Part shown: positions 52,047 through 64,000 of the stretch, piece by piece | How positions within the stretch are numbered: position 1 is the first letter of the stretch | Layout: each line of letters opens with the position of its first letter | Assembly (NCBI GenBank): GCA_014549065.1 | Contig: JACDOX010000043.1 | Coordinates: 4,876,955-4,940,954, forward strand | Reading direction: 5' to 3' | Length of the DNA: 64,000 nt | Source: Cardinalis cardinalis | Lineage: Eukaryota; Chordata; Aves; Passeriformes; Cardinalidae | Notes under the pieces: generated by a model | Told to the model about the DNA's origin: nothing | What the model saw: the letters and a program-made list of their open reading frames with translations, nothing else | The model's database searches: none | Made by a program: the position numbers and the translations under genes

Positions 52047-54479
52047 ATTGTCTGCTAGACTGCCTTTTATCTCAGGCACTTCAGACTATTAATGGAGCCA
52101 TCACAGAACTTTTCCATTGACAACAGGAAACTGGTGAGAGTTGAATGGAGGAATGTCTTGCTGAGATACGTGGTGAGGAATCCCAGACATTACCAGACAT
52201 GGATATAATGCTTGTCTACCATTATTTATTTGCCCCCTAATGCCATATGAGAAGGACACATCCAGGAGACACTTGGCAGTCAGTATTTGTATGTTGATAT
52301 TTGTATATATCTGCAGATGGAGGATGGAAAGGATGAGCTTCTGTTATCATTTAGATGATAGTTTAAATATTGCAGCTGAAATCATCGTAGAGCCCAAAAT
52401 TACATACAACTTTAGAAAGTTCCATCTTTTTAAACCTATTTTCTTTACATGCAAGAGCATGTACATTTATAATGTTCAAATGTTGGCATTGAAGGATAGA
52501 TTCTCAGTGGTGCTGCTGCAGAACTAATTAAAGCCACAGCTGGAGGAAGAATTACAAAGACAAGAAGAGATCTGGAGCAATTTTAGTTTCTCCCCCAAAA
52601 TATATTAAAATCCTCTCAGCCTTTTTGTAGAAACCAGATGAAGAAGTATAATTTGCTTCTCACTAGACTGCAGAATAAAAATGCTTGGATAATGAATATT
52701 TGAAAACTGACTGCTACATGGCAGTGCCACAACACACTGAGCATTAGCTGTCCTTCTACTCTTTCATTTGTTCCTCTTAGTAAAGGAGATCAAAACTGTC
52801 CACATTGAAAATAATGTTTCTCAGATGCCGACAGCAGACATTAGGCAGAGAAAGTCATCTTTGCATGCTTCTGCTTTCAGTTTATGACAGTGTAACACTG
52901 ACAGATAGAGGAACTGACAACAGAAGAGGCCCATATGGGCTAATGTTGTATAAGTATTCATCACGAAAAGAAAATGTTATTTACTGTCTACAGCAGTATT
53001 TCTACCATCCAATACCATTTTCTTTCCTCCTCCCAAATTCCTTCTGTCTTTTGTATACTTCCCTGTGCTTAGTTTTGTGTAAAACCACTTCTTTCAGGTC
53101 CCTTCAGGTCCCACAGGGATCCTGTGTAACTGTGTGGAGTCACCTGGAATCAATGGAGAGTTGCAGTTCTAGTTGATAATCCTGATTGCTGGATTATCTG
53201 GTTGATAATCCTGCTCGCTTCAACAGCTCTGATGCAAGGGACAGTAGCCCTTTTAGGAAAGCCTGCTTCCCATGCCTACCAGGTAAGACAAAGCAGTGAT
53301 GAGGTTTCACCTATGAATACAAAATTTACACTCCTATTTATTTGGGCCTTAATTATGGGCATATCTTAATGTGCTCCCACATGAGCCTCATTTAAGCTTC
53401 TGAATCACATTATTGAAAATCATGATGGCTAGAGAAGAAAATATGTTTCAAAGAGATTAATTAAAGTATCTTAGAGAAGTGGTAGTATTGAATTGCCTTC
53501 TATCTACTGCTGCTCTTTCTTCAACACTGCAATTTCCCTCTTCACAACTTTCCATATATTTAAAGAGTGGGCGTGGTAGTCGTAATTCCAATAGTCTTCA
53601 AGCATTTCAATGAAAAAACATACCTCTGGAAAATAAATACACATGATCAAATAAATACACAATAACCTAATGTCATAGCTCGTTTTTTTAAGATTAGGTA
53701 TTACTTTGTGCATAACTATATGACTATTCTAGTAGTAAGACACAACCAATATGAAATTTCTGATATATTTTGCAGGACTTCATTCCAAAGAAAAGAACAT
53801 GTGATACACTATATTTTAAGGATTTCAAAAGTTGCTATGGCAATGAAATTCTGTGTTATTCTCAGAAGTTAGGAAAAATGGCCAATGATATCACCAACAT
53901 ACAATCAAGATAACAGAAACAGCATTATATTTGTTAAAGGGAAAGAACACAAAAAGGTTCTATACTTCAGAAGATATGGATGAAAAAATTATGCTAGTAC
54001 CAACCTCATCCACAGACACCATATTTTCCAATTAATAGCAATTTCAATAATGCCTGTATCCTTTTCTCAATAATATTTACAGAGAGGTAGGATAAGGAAG
54101 TTTTACATGAGAAACTGCTGTTGTATTGCTCATAACCAGTGAGACAGCACTTCCTAGAAATATGTTAAGAAGGGACAAGCAGGTGTATGCAAGGCTGGAA
54201 ACACTTAGGAAATAAAAGACACCTACAGCACAACTGCTTCCCACAAGTCCTAGCTGAACCAACTAGGTTGGTGAGTAATTCATGCCATCTAGCATCAGAT
54301 CAAATCTAAGAACTAGTAATCTAAAGTTGCCTTACAGTATAGGGGAAACCAACATTCTGTTTAGCAAAAGTTACCCAGGCAAACACTTCAAAAGTTTAGA
54401 CCATAACACGTGGCTAAAACACTAGTTCTGCAGTAAATATTCCTATCTGTGACTGGTTAACTCCTCCTCTGCCTGGAGG

Positions 54480-54800
54480 AGTCTTAAAAAAAGCAGGGAT
54501 AGTCCGATAGTAACAGGACAAAGGATAATGGTTTAAAATTGAAATAAGGCACGTTTAGATCAGATGTAATCAAGAAATTGTCTACTCAGAGATTGCTGAA
54601 GCACTAGAGCATGTTGCCTAGAGATGCTGTGCATTCCCTATCCCTGGAAGTGCTCAAGGTCAGGTTAGATGGGGCCCTGAACAACCTGATCTAGAGGGTG
54701 ACATCCCTACCCGTGGCATAGAGTTTGGAACTAGAATTTTAATTTGGAACTAGAACTTTAAGGTCCCTTCCAACACAAACCATTCTATGATTCTGTGATG
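54480..54800 (+). mobile_element. CR1 LINE, 5'-truncated 3' end
   Basis: The copy begins within the conserved 3' region (GTAACAGGACAAAGGATAAT for GATAGGACAAGGGGGAATGG). It continues through TTGCCTAGAGATGCTGTGCA, CTATCCCTGGAAGTGCTCAA and GAACAACCTGATCTAGAGGG. It ends AAGGTCCCTTCCAACACAAA, CCATTCTATGATTCTGTGAT, so the terminal tail units are intact. An internal short duplication, TTTGGAACTAGAA repeated at about 54724-54755, is an insertion relative to the usual 3' end. The copy is non-coding. Immediately upstream, 54460-54482 forms an 8-bp stem (ACTCCTCC/GGAGGAGT) around TCTGCCT. Confidence 0.95.
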
Positions 54801-57095
54801 CTAATTCTCATTTATATGCACCCTGATTTCAAACTGTTAAAGACTCCAGAAACACTTGCGCTTTACAGGGTACTGCATTATGAAGGGTCATTCATAAAAA
54901 AACTGATGAGCATTCTTTAGGATAATTGTGAATATAAACGAAGCACAATACATTCTTCTTATAATCTTTATAGCATCACTATAATTTTTTTTTTGGGCAA
55001 CTATAAAAACATAAGGAGAAAAGTTCCTTAATTTTATGGCTTACCAAATGGTCCAGGTTTTGTTTTAATTTGCTTTGAATTATTTAACATCTTAATGACA
55101 GATGCATAGAATACAAAATTCATATGCTCTTACAAGTTGTTTGACAGGCAAAACCCCCTATTTCACGGTGGTACCTGTGTCTAATTAATTCAGCAACATC
55201 CACCCCCGTCCTTTTGGATATCTCAGAATAGTGCTATTTACTAGCAAAATACAGTTAATTTAGCTTCTTATTTACTAAGAATATTAATTTTTTCCATAAT
55301 AAATTTATTTTAAACAAATTGCTTAGATATATAAAATAATAGTCATACATATATAATAGTCAATTTTGGATCTGTAGATTGAGCTAATAATTGGTGAATT
55401 TTACAACTGTATACAACACACATTAAACATAAACAGATCCAAATTTATATCTAGAAATACTGAATTCAACATACATTGCTTGGCATCCACGAGATGATCA
55501 GTTAATGCTGTAAAAAAAAATTCTGTAAACTGGCTTCTGGGTACCAAAACATATCAAAATTACACGCCCTAGAGACTATCTGGTCTACACTAATTTTTGC
55601 TATGCCTTCTTCTTAGTTCTTAGCTGCAACATGCAAACACTTTAAACTAATATAAAATGCCAAGTGATTTTCTTAAAATGGGATAAAAATCAAAAAATAT
55701 CCTGGGACAAAAAATAATGTCTGTTATAATGTGAAAGTTTTAATAATGTTTTTAAAACTTTATTAATGTATTTAAAACTTTAATAAAGTTTTAAATAATG
55801 TTAAAGTTTTCAATAGCTATTATTTACAGATGCCCCTTTAAATGTGTATTTAGATAGTCTTATGTCATGAAGAAATCTTGTAAAGTAATTACTGAATGTA
55901 CCTAGGTCCAAATGGGACATTATAGTTTTTAAATGCAAAGAAATAACATTTCTTCCATTTTTCATCAGAGAGGGTATCACAGTATCCATGTAATTAAAGA
56001 TTTCAAAACAGCACTCACATTAAGGGAACTAAAGAAACTACCTTTATATGGACATTTTCTGATTCCCCAATACTTCACTTGAAATCTTTTTGGAAAGTAA
56101 TTAGATATGTATTTGCTCTTCTGAAATGTGAAGTCTGTGACTGTCAGCCAGGAAATCTGTTTGCTTCTTGTTTGTATCCAGTGAGTTTGCATAATGTGGG
56201 GCTTCACTTTCCTGTCCTTTAATTTGCATGTTATGTTTCTAATAGCTGGCACTTTATTATGTATGAATGGGAATTCTGGCCTTTAAAATAAAATCCTTTA
56301 CTGAGAGCTATACAGAGTTTTTTTCTATCAAGTGTCAATAATTACGGCACCAAAGCATCTGTAGTGTTTCATGCGTCTTGATATTAAAGCACCCAGGAGA
56401 CAAAAACATTTAGGATCTGAGATCTGAAATATCCTTCACTACATTTTGATAAATGTTTTAACCTTTCTGCAGATCTACCCTAAATACTCACATGTTAATT
56501 CCAGTCAAAAATATATTTTAAAAATTCAGCAGGTCACACATTTTCTCCACCCCAAATTTCTCAAGAAAAATTCAGGACCTAGCAATCACCTGCATTCAGC
56601 AGGTTTTATTTAATCCTTTATATACTATGTCTTCTTTAGAACATATATATAGAAGTCAGAATAGTGGGATTGAAGGAAGCTCTGGAGATTCCTGCTAAAA
56701 ACAAGGCAAAACCCTGTGATGCCTTTAAGAAAGAAATGTGGCAAGTTGGTGGAAGGCAGTCGAATTTTTAGTATTTCTTCACTTTCATTTGGGTTGTCAT
56801 AAATTTCTATAGATTAGTCATCGCAAATAGGAAATCAATCTATTTCTCCCTCAGTGCTTAAAAAGATACTTCCAAATGTCCAGTGAAACATGGAGCTGCT
56901 GTGCTTCTGCTGCTGCTTTCATCATTTGTACACCTATGAATTCCACATAGGTCTCGTCTGCGTCCAATACAGCAAGTGGAAAGAAGCAAAACCCTAGGAA
57001 ATTCAATCTTGAAAATGTCAATGTTTGTTGGGAAGAGCCGTGATCCTGCAACTGGATGTTTTGGCTGGACCACCTCTGTCTGGATATACACTTGT
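54801..57095. other. AT-rich DNA with no supported gene
   Basis: No gene recognised. A cluster of AAAGTTTTA/TAAAACTTT words in both orientations lies at 55733-55815, including a perfect inverted repeat (55769-55797). A 91-codon minus-strand frame at 55977-56252 has no recognisable features. Confidence 0.55.
55769..55797. repeat. 13-bp-arm perfect inverted repeat
   Basis: TATTTAAAACTTT (55769-55781) and AAAGTTTTAAATA (55785-55797) are exact reverse complements with a 3-nt AAT spacer. Further diverged copies of AAAGTTTTA and TAAAACTTT flank it from 55733 to 55815, so this is a small cluster of alternating-orientation repeats. Confidence 0.9.
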
Positions 57096-57410
57096 ATCAT
57101 AGAATCATAGAATAATGAGTAGAATAGTTTGGGTTGGAAGGGACCCTTCAAGGTTATCCAGCGCAACTGCCTTGGCCATGAGCAGGGACATTTTCCACTT
57201 GATCAGGTTACTCAGAGACCTTTCCAGCTTTATCTTACGTATTTCCAGGAAAAAGACATCCACCATCTCTCTGGGAAATCTGTTGCATTGTTTCACTAAC
57301 CTTATCCCCAAATTTTTTCACATCTCGGCTGAATCGTACTTCCTTCAGTGCCATCTTTTCTTTCCAAGTCCTCACCAATAAACCAAATATGATTTGCTCT
57401 AGTCCTCTGC
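57096..57410 (-). mobile_element. CR1 LINE, 5'-truncated 3' end, minus strand
   Basis: On the plus strand the copy begins with the reversed tail ATCATAGAATCATAGAAT. It is followed by TTTGGGTTGGAAGGGACCCT, CCTTGGCCATGAGCAGGGAC, TTTCCACTTGATCAGGTTAC, ATCCACCATCTCTCTGGGAA and ATCTGTTGCATTGTTTCACT, in the order of an inverted avian CR1 3' end. Resemblance fades after about 57385-57410. A 12-base insertion (AATGAGTAGAAT) interrupts the tail. Minus-strand open frames over this element (57105-57311, 57235-57492) are not genes. Confidence 0.95.
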
Positions 57411-58684
57411 TTTTCTGAACACGTTGAAAAAAAATAATGCTTCCAAAATGAAAAGTTGAGCACACTGTCTTTGAAAATACTTGATAAAACAATACAATTT
57501 TCTATGAAATGGACATTTATTTTATTTTAATTGGCATTAGCTATTTTTGCAATGCACAGACACTACATCTACCACATTTGCCATGTATTTTTCTGATATA
57601 ACTGCTGCAATTCCAGACAAAAATGAAAAATTCAAGTTTTATTTTAAAACAATGGCATCAAAACAACTTGAATTAACAAGACAACAATTGTCTTAATTGA
57701 AGACAATTTTGTCAAAAAGCAAAATTTCAGATAAAAGGATGTTCAACTTAATTGGCAAGTGGTTGATGAACACAGATTTCATTCCTCTGAATTTAGATCT
57801 AATGGAAGAATAGCAAAGTCAGAACATGGTCTTAGTGGATTTTTGTGAATCAGTAATTGTGAAAATTCAGAAAAGAATATAGATTCAAAATTACATGAGC
57901 ATATTACACATTCATCTTTTTACACTGACTCTCAGGTTACCTTTACATTGCAAAAAATTAAAAGCATAACGTGCTCCTTAGAAGAACATCCACAGAAGAT
58001 AATTTCCAAATTGCTTTCAGCATTCCCAGTGCCAGCTATGCCAGGTTGCCTAGAAAACTATAACTTGCTTTGCTAGCTCCTGACATCTGTGAGGGTCCCA
58101 TCTCTCCAAGATTATTTCCAGCTTAAAGCTGACCATTATAAGTTTGCAGTATCAGGACCATGATTACTAGAACTCACTCATGTCTAGAATATTTTTCCTG
58201 ACTTTATTTTTTTTTTTAGTAACAAACATAAAAGTTATCTGCTATTAACTTTTATTCAAATTCACAACCAAATCAGCTGAGATTTTTTTGGAAGTGTTTG
58301 GAGTTATTTGGGATGATTGAGAAAATCCTTCTCTTGCCACAGAAATTCTATGCTTTCTTTCATATTTTCCTGCATGCTTTGTTAAACAGCCTTTAAGACA
58401 GATGCCACCTGTGCCCTGAGCAGCAGAGTGCCTGTTGCTAAGGAAACAACACTCTTCCCTCCCATTCTCTTCTCTTCTCTTCCCTCCCCCTCTCCTTATT
58501 GACATGCCTCAGCACTAAGGGCAAATAGAAAAGGACTTCCATGATTGCTAACATATGAAAAAATAACACCTTCTAATTCTTGCATAAAGTAGAACAGCAT
58601 TCCAATAATATCAAAAATTCTGAAGTCCTGTTTGCAAAAATGCAAATTGTAAATTATTACTTTCTATTAAAATTCTAGTTTCTT
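57411..58684. other. AT-rich DNA with no supported gene
   Basis: No gene recognised. It includes a small self-complementary patch near 57673-57700 (AAGACAA..TTGTCTT). A 14-bp RFX-like site lies at 58434-58447, and a polypyrimidine tract at 58452-58497 lies only a few bases further on. Confidence 0.55.
58452..58497 (+). repeat. Polypyrimidine tract
   Basis: All bases except one A at 58464 are C or T, with TCTCT repeats and C-runs. Only low-complexity character can be asserted. Antisense reading gives a purine-rich frame (58245-58505, -) that is not a gene. Confidence 0.85.
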
Positions 58685-58849
58685 ATAAATATAAATATAA
58701 ATATAAATATAAATATAAATATAAATATAAATATAAATATAAATATAAATATAAATATAAATATAAATATAAATATAAATAATGTAAATGTAATGTAAAT
58801 ATAAATATAAATTTGAATATAAATATAAAGGTAAATATAAGTATAAATA
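58685..58849. repeat. ATAAAT hexanucleotide array with decayed tail
   Basis: Sixteen perfect copies of ATAAAT run from 58685 to 58780. They are followed to about 58849 by imperfect units interrupted by ATGTAA, TTTGAAT and AAGGTAA variants. On the minus strand the hexamer has no stop in any frame, so it creates spurious open frames of alternating Ile/Tyr, Phe/Ile or Leu/Tyr residues extending to 59074. Directly after it, 58865-58873 and 58879-58887 form a perfect 9-bp inverted repeat (ATATCCTAT/ATAGGATAT), and ATCCTATAG is duplicated nearby. Confidence 0.97.
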
Positions 58850-61800
58850 ATGTATCCTATAGACATATCCTATAGATGATAGGATATTTATAAATGTTGC
58901 AGTCCTACTATGAGCTCTGGAATTCAGAATGTTGACCCTGCTCAGCCATACCCACAGAAATAAAGATACTCTGAAGACGAGCTGAAGAGGATGTTCTGAA
59001 GAAGAAGGTTCTTTACAATAACTACCTGTGGCCCAGTGGAATAACTCACTTAGACTGTTTATAATGGAATGCAACCACAGTTAGAAAGATTTTTCTTGCC
59101 TGTACATTCAAGATTTAGGAGTCATTTACTTGCAATGACAAATCTAAGTCCAAATTTAAACAGTAAAGCTGGACCAAAGTAAACTGTATTCTTATCATGA
59201 TGGGTTTCTTGTTTCCCAATAGCCCACTCCTATTTCTCTGAGCACCTAAACAAGAGGTGAAGAAACCTGATCTGCAGATATTTAACTGCATTTTCCTAGA
59301 CTCCAAGGAATACACCTGCACACAATTATCTCACTGCATTTTTTTTAGGAAACAAAACCAGTTCCTAAGCATTGTAAAAAAACAAAAACAAAAATAAAAG
59401 AAAAAATGAGCCCAGGTTCCATTTAGTCATTAACACAAAGCCACAGAGAAAAACCAAAAGCAGAAAAAGACCTAGAAATGGATATCATTAGTCAGCCCCT
59501 AGAGAAATCATAGCTTAACTATTCCCCACTGCAACAATAACTGCATCCATTTCTGGCTCCAGCAGACAGAGCAGGAATTGCAACCAGACAGTAAATGTTG
59601 TTTTCAAACTTTTCAATGCCATTAGGAAATAGCAGACAGAGATGCTGCCAGGGATGTGGGTGCACCAAGCAGCTATGCCTGTTCTTCCCAGGCTTGGGAG
59701 GAGGGCTTCTCCCTCTCCAGGAACTGGTTCAGCCCTGTCCCTCACTGCCCTTCCAACATGTGAATGTGGAGCCCAGAACATCGTTCTGCTGCTCACCACT
59801 GTTGATCAGGGTTATGGAAGAAAACTGTCTTTTGATATGAGGAAATTTTTCCCAAAACTCTCCTGCAAAACCTTTTTATTTTCTCAGTTTAAAAATGGAA
59901 TAAACAAAAGCACTGCATCTATTATTAATAACTTGGTAGAAAACAGATCTCATTTATTGATGTGCCACATATTGTGCTCAGGTGTTGGTGCCTGCAGGTG
60001 AGGATACCTTTACAAGGGAGAGCATTCCAAATAAGAAAATGCTGCAGTCATGAAGGGTCCTACACTAGTCCTCTGCTGCAACAGAGTCACAGTGCTTATA
60101 CTTAAACCTTTAAAACCAGTATTATTTATTCTAATAATTTCAAGTTTGGAAGAAGTTTGTAATGGCAAATTAATTTACAATTTCTTCCAGAAATCTTCAA
60201 CTTGGCCAGTTGAAGACAACACACTTTTCAAAATGAGTCCATTTTACACGTGATGTTGTATGTTTAACTCCACTAATAAATTGATAATTAATGACTTAGA
60301 TACTCCCTACATATGTTTTGAAATATTTTTATACTAACTGAATATTGTGCAGGTGGATTATATTTTGGGCTGATATTATTTCATTCTAAAATACCCCAGA
60401 TGAGTTAAATACACTAAAGTGTATTTACACTTAAGGTTTTGAAGGTCTTTCCATCATAAGGCCTGATATATACAATTAGAAAGAGATTTTATTCTCCTTT
60501 ACTTTGCAACAAAATTAATTTACAGAGAAAGAAGCAAACTATAAGCTTAATTTAATTCTTAAAATCATTAACAAAAGGCCAAAGAAACTATTATTTCCAT
60601 AAGTACATCCATATGAAAAATAATATTAATGTTTTGAAAAACACTATAATCACATGGCATTTTTAAGTCCATATTTGAGCTTGCCTAACATAAAGGAATA
60701 AACATATGTCAGTAAAATTAATAAGTACCATACCAGAATATTTCATTAAATACTTTTATCAATTACATATCTAAATCTATAAGTACATAGAAAATAGTAA
60801 ATATCTATGACTAGAAGTAATATTTTCATACTGCTCCAAAACCATTAGCTTATAATTCTGTGAAAAGCATTTTTGTCTTTTCTGGCAATATTTCTCTCAG
60901 TCACAGAAGATGAAAATAACCTGCTAATGACCAAAGAAATATGCCCAAGTAATTTTATTTACTTGCTACTTTTCCTCTTCAATAAGGGAAATTTTTTTTC
61001 TCCTTAAAGTTAACAATGTTAACAGACTTTCATCACAAACCATAGATTGTCCCAGCAGGAAATAATACAATCAGATCCAAGTAACAAAGCTATCTTTTCT
61101 TTTTCTTTCTTACATATTCCAGGCCTACCAGGAGGTGATGTTGAGAAGTTGAAAAGAATAAGAATAAATCTGAGTGTACTGTGAACTATGACATGGAGCC
61201 AAATTATCTGCATCTAGGTGAACAACACCCCCACTGAAAACAGATCAATAGATGATTTAGTCTTTTATGATAACAGAATTTGTTCTTATAATGTAAAACT
61301 ATGCTTCATTTCCTATGCAGCATCTCACAAAATGTGTCAGAGCTAGAAAACAAAAGTGGCATGAGTATATTCTACAAAAGAACAACAGGACCTCCTTAAT
61401 GCAGCACATCTTGAAGCATTGAATTTTTTTAACTTTGCCACACTTCAGTGGATGGATTGCTACAGCTCAGAGGGACATGCAGATAGGGTCCTAACACTCA
61501 GAGTGATTCAAAGGGCCTTGGGTGTGACTCCAGAGCATTTTGACATTTCGTTAACTTAGAGGTTTTTTGGGAAGTGGTGGGGAAAATAGCCATTTCCTCA
61601 GCACAAAAACTGCATGCATACTGAAGGAATATCTTACAAGTGTAGCAGCAACTTCATTAATATTTTCAGATCATCAAATCTTTCAAGATATCTTTTTCTT
61701 AGATTTAACAACAGCGCTGTGCTACTAGTATAGCTTATTCACATTGTTTTTATTTCCAAAGTAGAATCTAAAATTTATCAGAGTGTTGGGGAGTATCATT

Positions 61801-64000
61801 ACAAAAGAAAACCAGCACTTAAATTATTATATAATTAATAGATGTCATAATGAGTTGTGGTTTTTTGCCTTGCCTTTACAATAGTTTTCACTCCTCATAA
61901 TGAATGCATAGTCAGAGTAATGCCTGAATGAGTTTTTTCACTTTAGATGATTACTACATGAGATCTCACAGTGGCCTTGGCATTACTTATGTGTACCACA
62001 GTCTGTGGAATAAAAGATAATGACTGACATGTAGGCTGTACCTTAAGCAACACAAATTGCATTAGAAATTGTGAACCTAAAACTGACTACTGATCACCTA
62101 ATCCAACTCATTGAATAAGGAAGATTGTTAAATCAAAATAAATTAATCCTGTTTGAAACAGAACATGTTTCTAAAACCTGCTGCTGAAGAAGCTGTGCAA
62201 ATGTTGGTAAATTCTTTGGGAAATATCTATTTAAATATTCTATTTAAAATTCATGTATTGTTTCTAAAGATAATTTTCCAGCTTCATCTACCATTCATTC
62301 AAACTTCTAATATTTTTGTAATATATATCTTCCTTTATTGAACAATTGTGCTCTTATCCTTATGTCTGAGCTGCCACTGGACTACCTTTCAATTCTTTGC
62401 TGGAGAAGTAAAATTGGTTAACTCCCTATTTAATCAGTACGTATTGTTTTTTACAATTTCCTAATTTTTGGTTTTTTTTTCAAACTGATTTCTGTTCTAC
62501 CTGCTACAGCAATGAAAGAAAAAAAAAGAGTAATTAAATCTGTTATTTCCTTAATATTGATAGTCTGACAGCTTTCATCTGATACAACATAAAGTGAATT
62601 GCTAAGATGATTCACCTAGAGTCTTGTAAAAACTTTCTTAATTCTCTTGGATCTCCAGTTCTCTTTGCATATTTTCACTTTGTGAGGCTTCTGCACTGAT
62701 TAGTTTCTAGTTTATAGACTTATACTCAAATACCGTGTTTGTCGCAATTCATGTACAATTGTTTGAAGTAAGTATTTGTCTTCCTCAATCAAAATGTTTC
62801 AGCTCAAATAGAAACTGTAATAATAAAGATGGGTATGAGTTCTCAGGGCATCTGAAAAATTGAATATTTTTGCATAAGGTTAATGCATTTGTTAATACAT
62901 ATTTGGCTCAAAGGTAGTCAGCACCTTCTTCTTATCTCAATACAATTCTTGAGCTCAGGGCACTGTTCCTGACATAACGTAATCCTGAAATCATAGGAAA
63001 CTTTAGGGAATCCGCAAACAATACTTTATAAAGCATAAACTATTATTTCAGAAATTAAAGTTGAATTGCTCTATTTCAATATTTAATCCTTCTTTCTCCT
63101 TTATAAGAGCATAAATCTTTGCTCTGCTGCATCAGTTAAGAAACCTGTAGGACTTAACTGTTGCAAAATTATTCTGAAAAACAGTCAGTATCATAGTTTC
63201 AGCCTTTCAACTCCATGCATTAGCAAGGATATAAGCTACTACTTCCCTTCAGAGATAAAACTTTTCAGCCTAACATCTTTTTTTGCCTTGGTACAGTCAC
63301 TGATTTTTGAGCCTGGTGGGCTAAAAATATTGTAAAGATACTTTTTTTACAAAACAGGAAGTCCAGTCATTCTGGCAAAACCTGAAGGGAAGAGAGCTCA
63401 TCAGGGCATTTAGCAATATCTATTATTCTAAGAATACCAAAAAATGTCCACCAGCTGAATAATGAATTGATTTTTCTACAAATATTCTTACGGGAAAGGC
63501 TGTTGAAAGAGGAGCATAAAATTAAATTTCTTTGCTTCTTGGTTGCCTCTCACAAATAGGTTATGGACGTATGCATAGCATCAATTCAAAGACCAATATT
63601 TTCAGAAAATATATTATCAGGGAGAGAAAAGTAGTCAAATAACTAGCACATAAATCAGCATGATTTTGACATAAATCAGCATGATTTTGAAACAGAAAAT
63701 AATTGGAATTGTCTTTTATCTTGATAGTCAGAAATAAAATATTTTTTGCTTTCTCACAGATCATGTTTATTACCAGATACTTAGGCTGGCTACCAAGGGT
63801 AGCTAGAGAAATTTGCCTTTCTCTGTTTAAAGTACAGACTGGACTAGGCATCATGACAAGACTAATAGGGACCCATGTTACTGTGAAGTGACTCAGGCAA
63901 GGAGAAATTGTGTTGGTCTTGTTTAACACTTGGTTTTAAATTATAAGCACACAAAATTAACACATTGTAAAAAATAAAGAGTTTGGAGTCCTAATGAATT
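58850..64000. other. AT-rich DNA with no supported gene
   Basis: No gene or dispersed repeat recognised. The patch 59640-59800 is more GC-rich and carries overlapping open frames on both strands (59515-60001) without recognisable features; the plus frame ends just after a CAG/GTGAGG donor-like site near 60000. A perfect 21-bp tandem duplication lies at 63648-63689. Confidence 0.5.
63648..63689 (+). repeat. Perfect 21-bp tandem duplication
   Basis: The 21-bp unit beginning ACATAAATCAGCATGATTTT and closing with G occurs at 63648-63668 and again, identical and directly adjacent, at 63669-63689. Identity implies a recent event, and the copy number may vary between individuals. A minus-strand frame crossing it shows a repeated Asn-His-Ala-Asp-Leu-Cys, which is a by-product. 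Confidence 0.95.

Larger units (their letters stand above)
41082..54479. other. Long AT-rich stretch with no supported gene
   Basis: More than 13 kb without a recognised gene or dispersed repeat. It contains a GT/AC microsatellite-like tract (41930-41977), a 15-A run (46444-46458), a 13-T run (51442-51454), several short tandem duplications (48310-48351, 51971-52046) and an 11-bp-arm palindrome (48177-48199). Exon-shaped signals at 45538-45606 (+) and 49392-49490 (-) are the most interesting content and are treated under findings. Open frames up to 128 codons (45071-45457, -) have no family resemblance. Confidence 0.5.

Noticed and set aside
53227..53282. Exon-like block ending CTACCAG/GTAAGA, or a plus-strand recursive splice site
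   Set aside because: The acceptor before it (CTCGCTTCAACAG) is weak and the pyrimidine tract before the CCAG is interrupted; kept below reporting level.
58667..59074. 135-codon minus-strand frame with a long Ile/Tyr repeat
   Set aside because: It is the translation of the ATAAAT hexamer array, which lacks stops on that strand, not a membrane protein.
59515..60001. Overlapping open frames on both strands in a GC-richer patch
   Set aside because: Frames on both strands of one patch point to composition; neither peptide is recognisable and the terminal CAG/GTGAGG has no matching acceptor.

Overview
The window is AT-rich vertebrate DNA, most probably from a bird. It holds CR1 LINE copies whose 3' ends carry the octamer-like tails typical of avian CR1 (ATTCTATG/ATTCTGTG type). 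It also holds two solo LTRs resembling the ERVL-type LTR families known from neoavian birds. These family assignments come from recognising consensus patterns by eye, not from a database search. The sparse repeats, low GC and small number of simple-sequence tracts fit a gene-poor part of an avian macrochromosome, either a gene desert or the inside of a very long intron.

I find no protein-coding gene, rRNA, tRNA or CRISPR array that I can support. Open frames up to about 157 codons exist on both strands. They show no recognisable domain, no family resemblance and no consistent neighbours. Several lie inside repeats: the CR1 reverse-transcriptase remnant, an LTR, and an ATAAAT hexamer array that reads as alternating Ile/Tyr or Phe/Ile on the minus strand.

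Layout: 1-11.8 kb is unannotated AT-rich DNA with a (TA)n tract and a striking 33-bp inverted repeat at 9.7 kb. A 5'-truncated, internally deleted CR1 lies at 11.83-12.95 kb (+). A CR1 3' tail lies at 17.25 kb (+), an old CR1 at 22.57-23.02 kb (-), an ERVL-like solo LTR at 27.36-27.88 kb (+) and a very diverged CR1/L3-like stretch near 29.06-29.64 kb (-). A second ERVL-like solo LTR from a related but different family sits at 40.48-41.08 kb (+). CR1 3' ends follow at 54.48-54.80 kb (+) and 57.10-57.41 kb (-), and a hexanucleotide array at 58.69-58.85 kb.

For follow-up, the most useful non-repeat signals are a few splice-site arrangements. One is a 69-bp, single-frame, exon-shaped block at 45.54 kb (+). 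Another is a juxtaposed acceptor/donor at 49.49 kb (-) with the form of a recursive splice site plus a second donor 99 nt on. A third is a possible 20-nt microexon at 36.24 kb (-). These are inferences from sequence shape; the bare count of AGGTRAGT octamers is about what chance predicts. I see no evidence for a previously undescribed system here.
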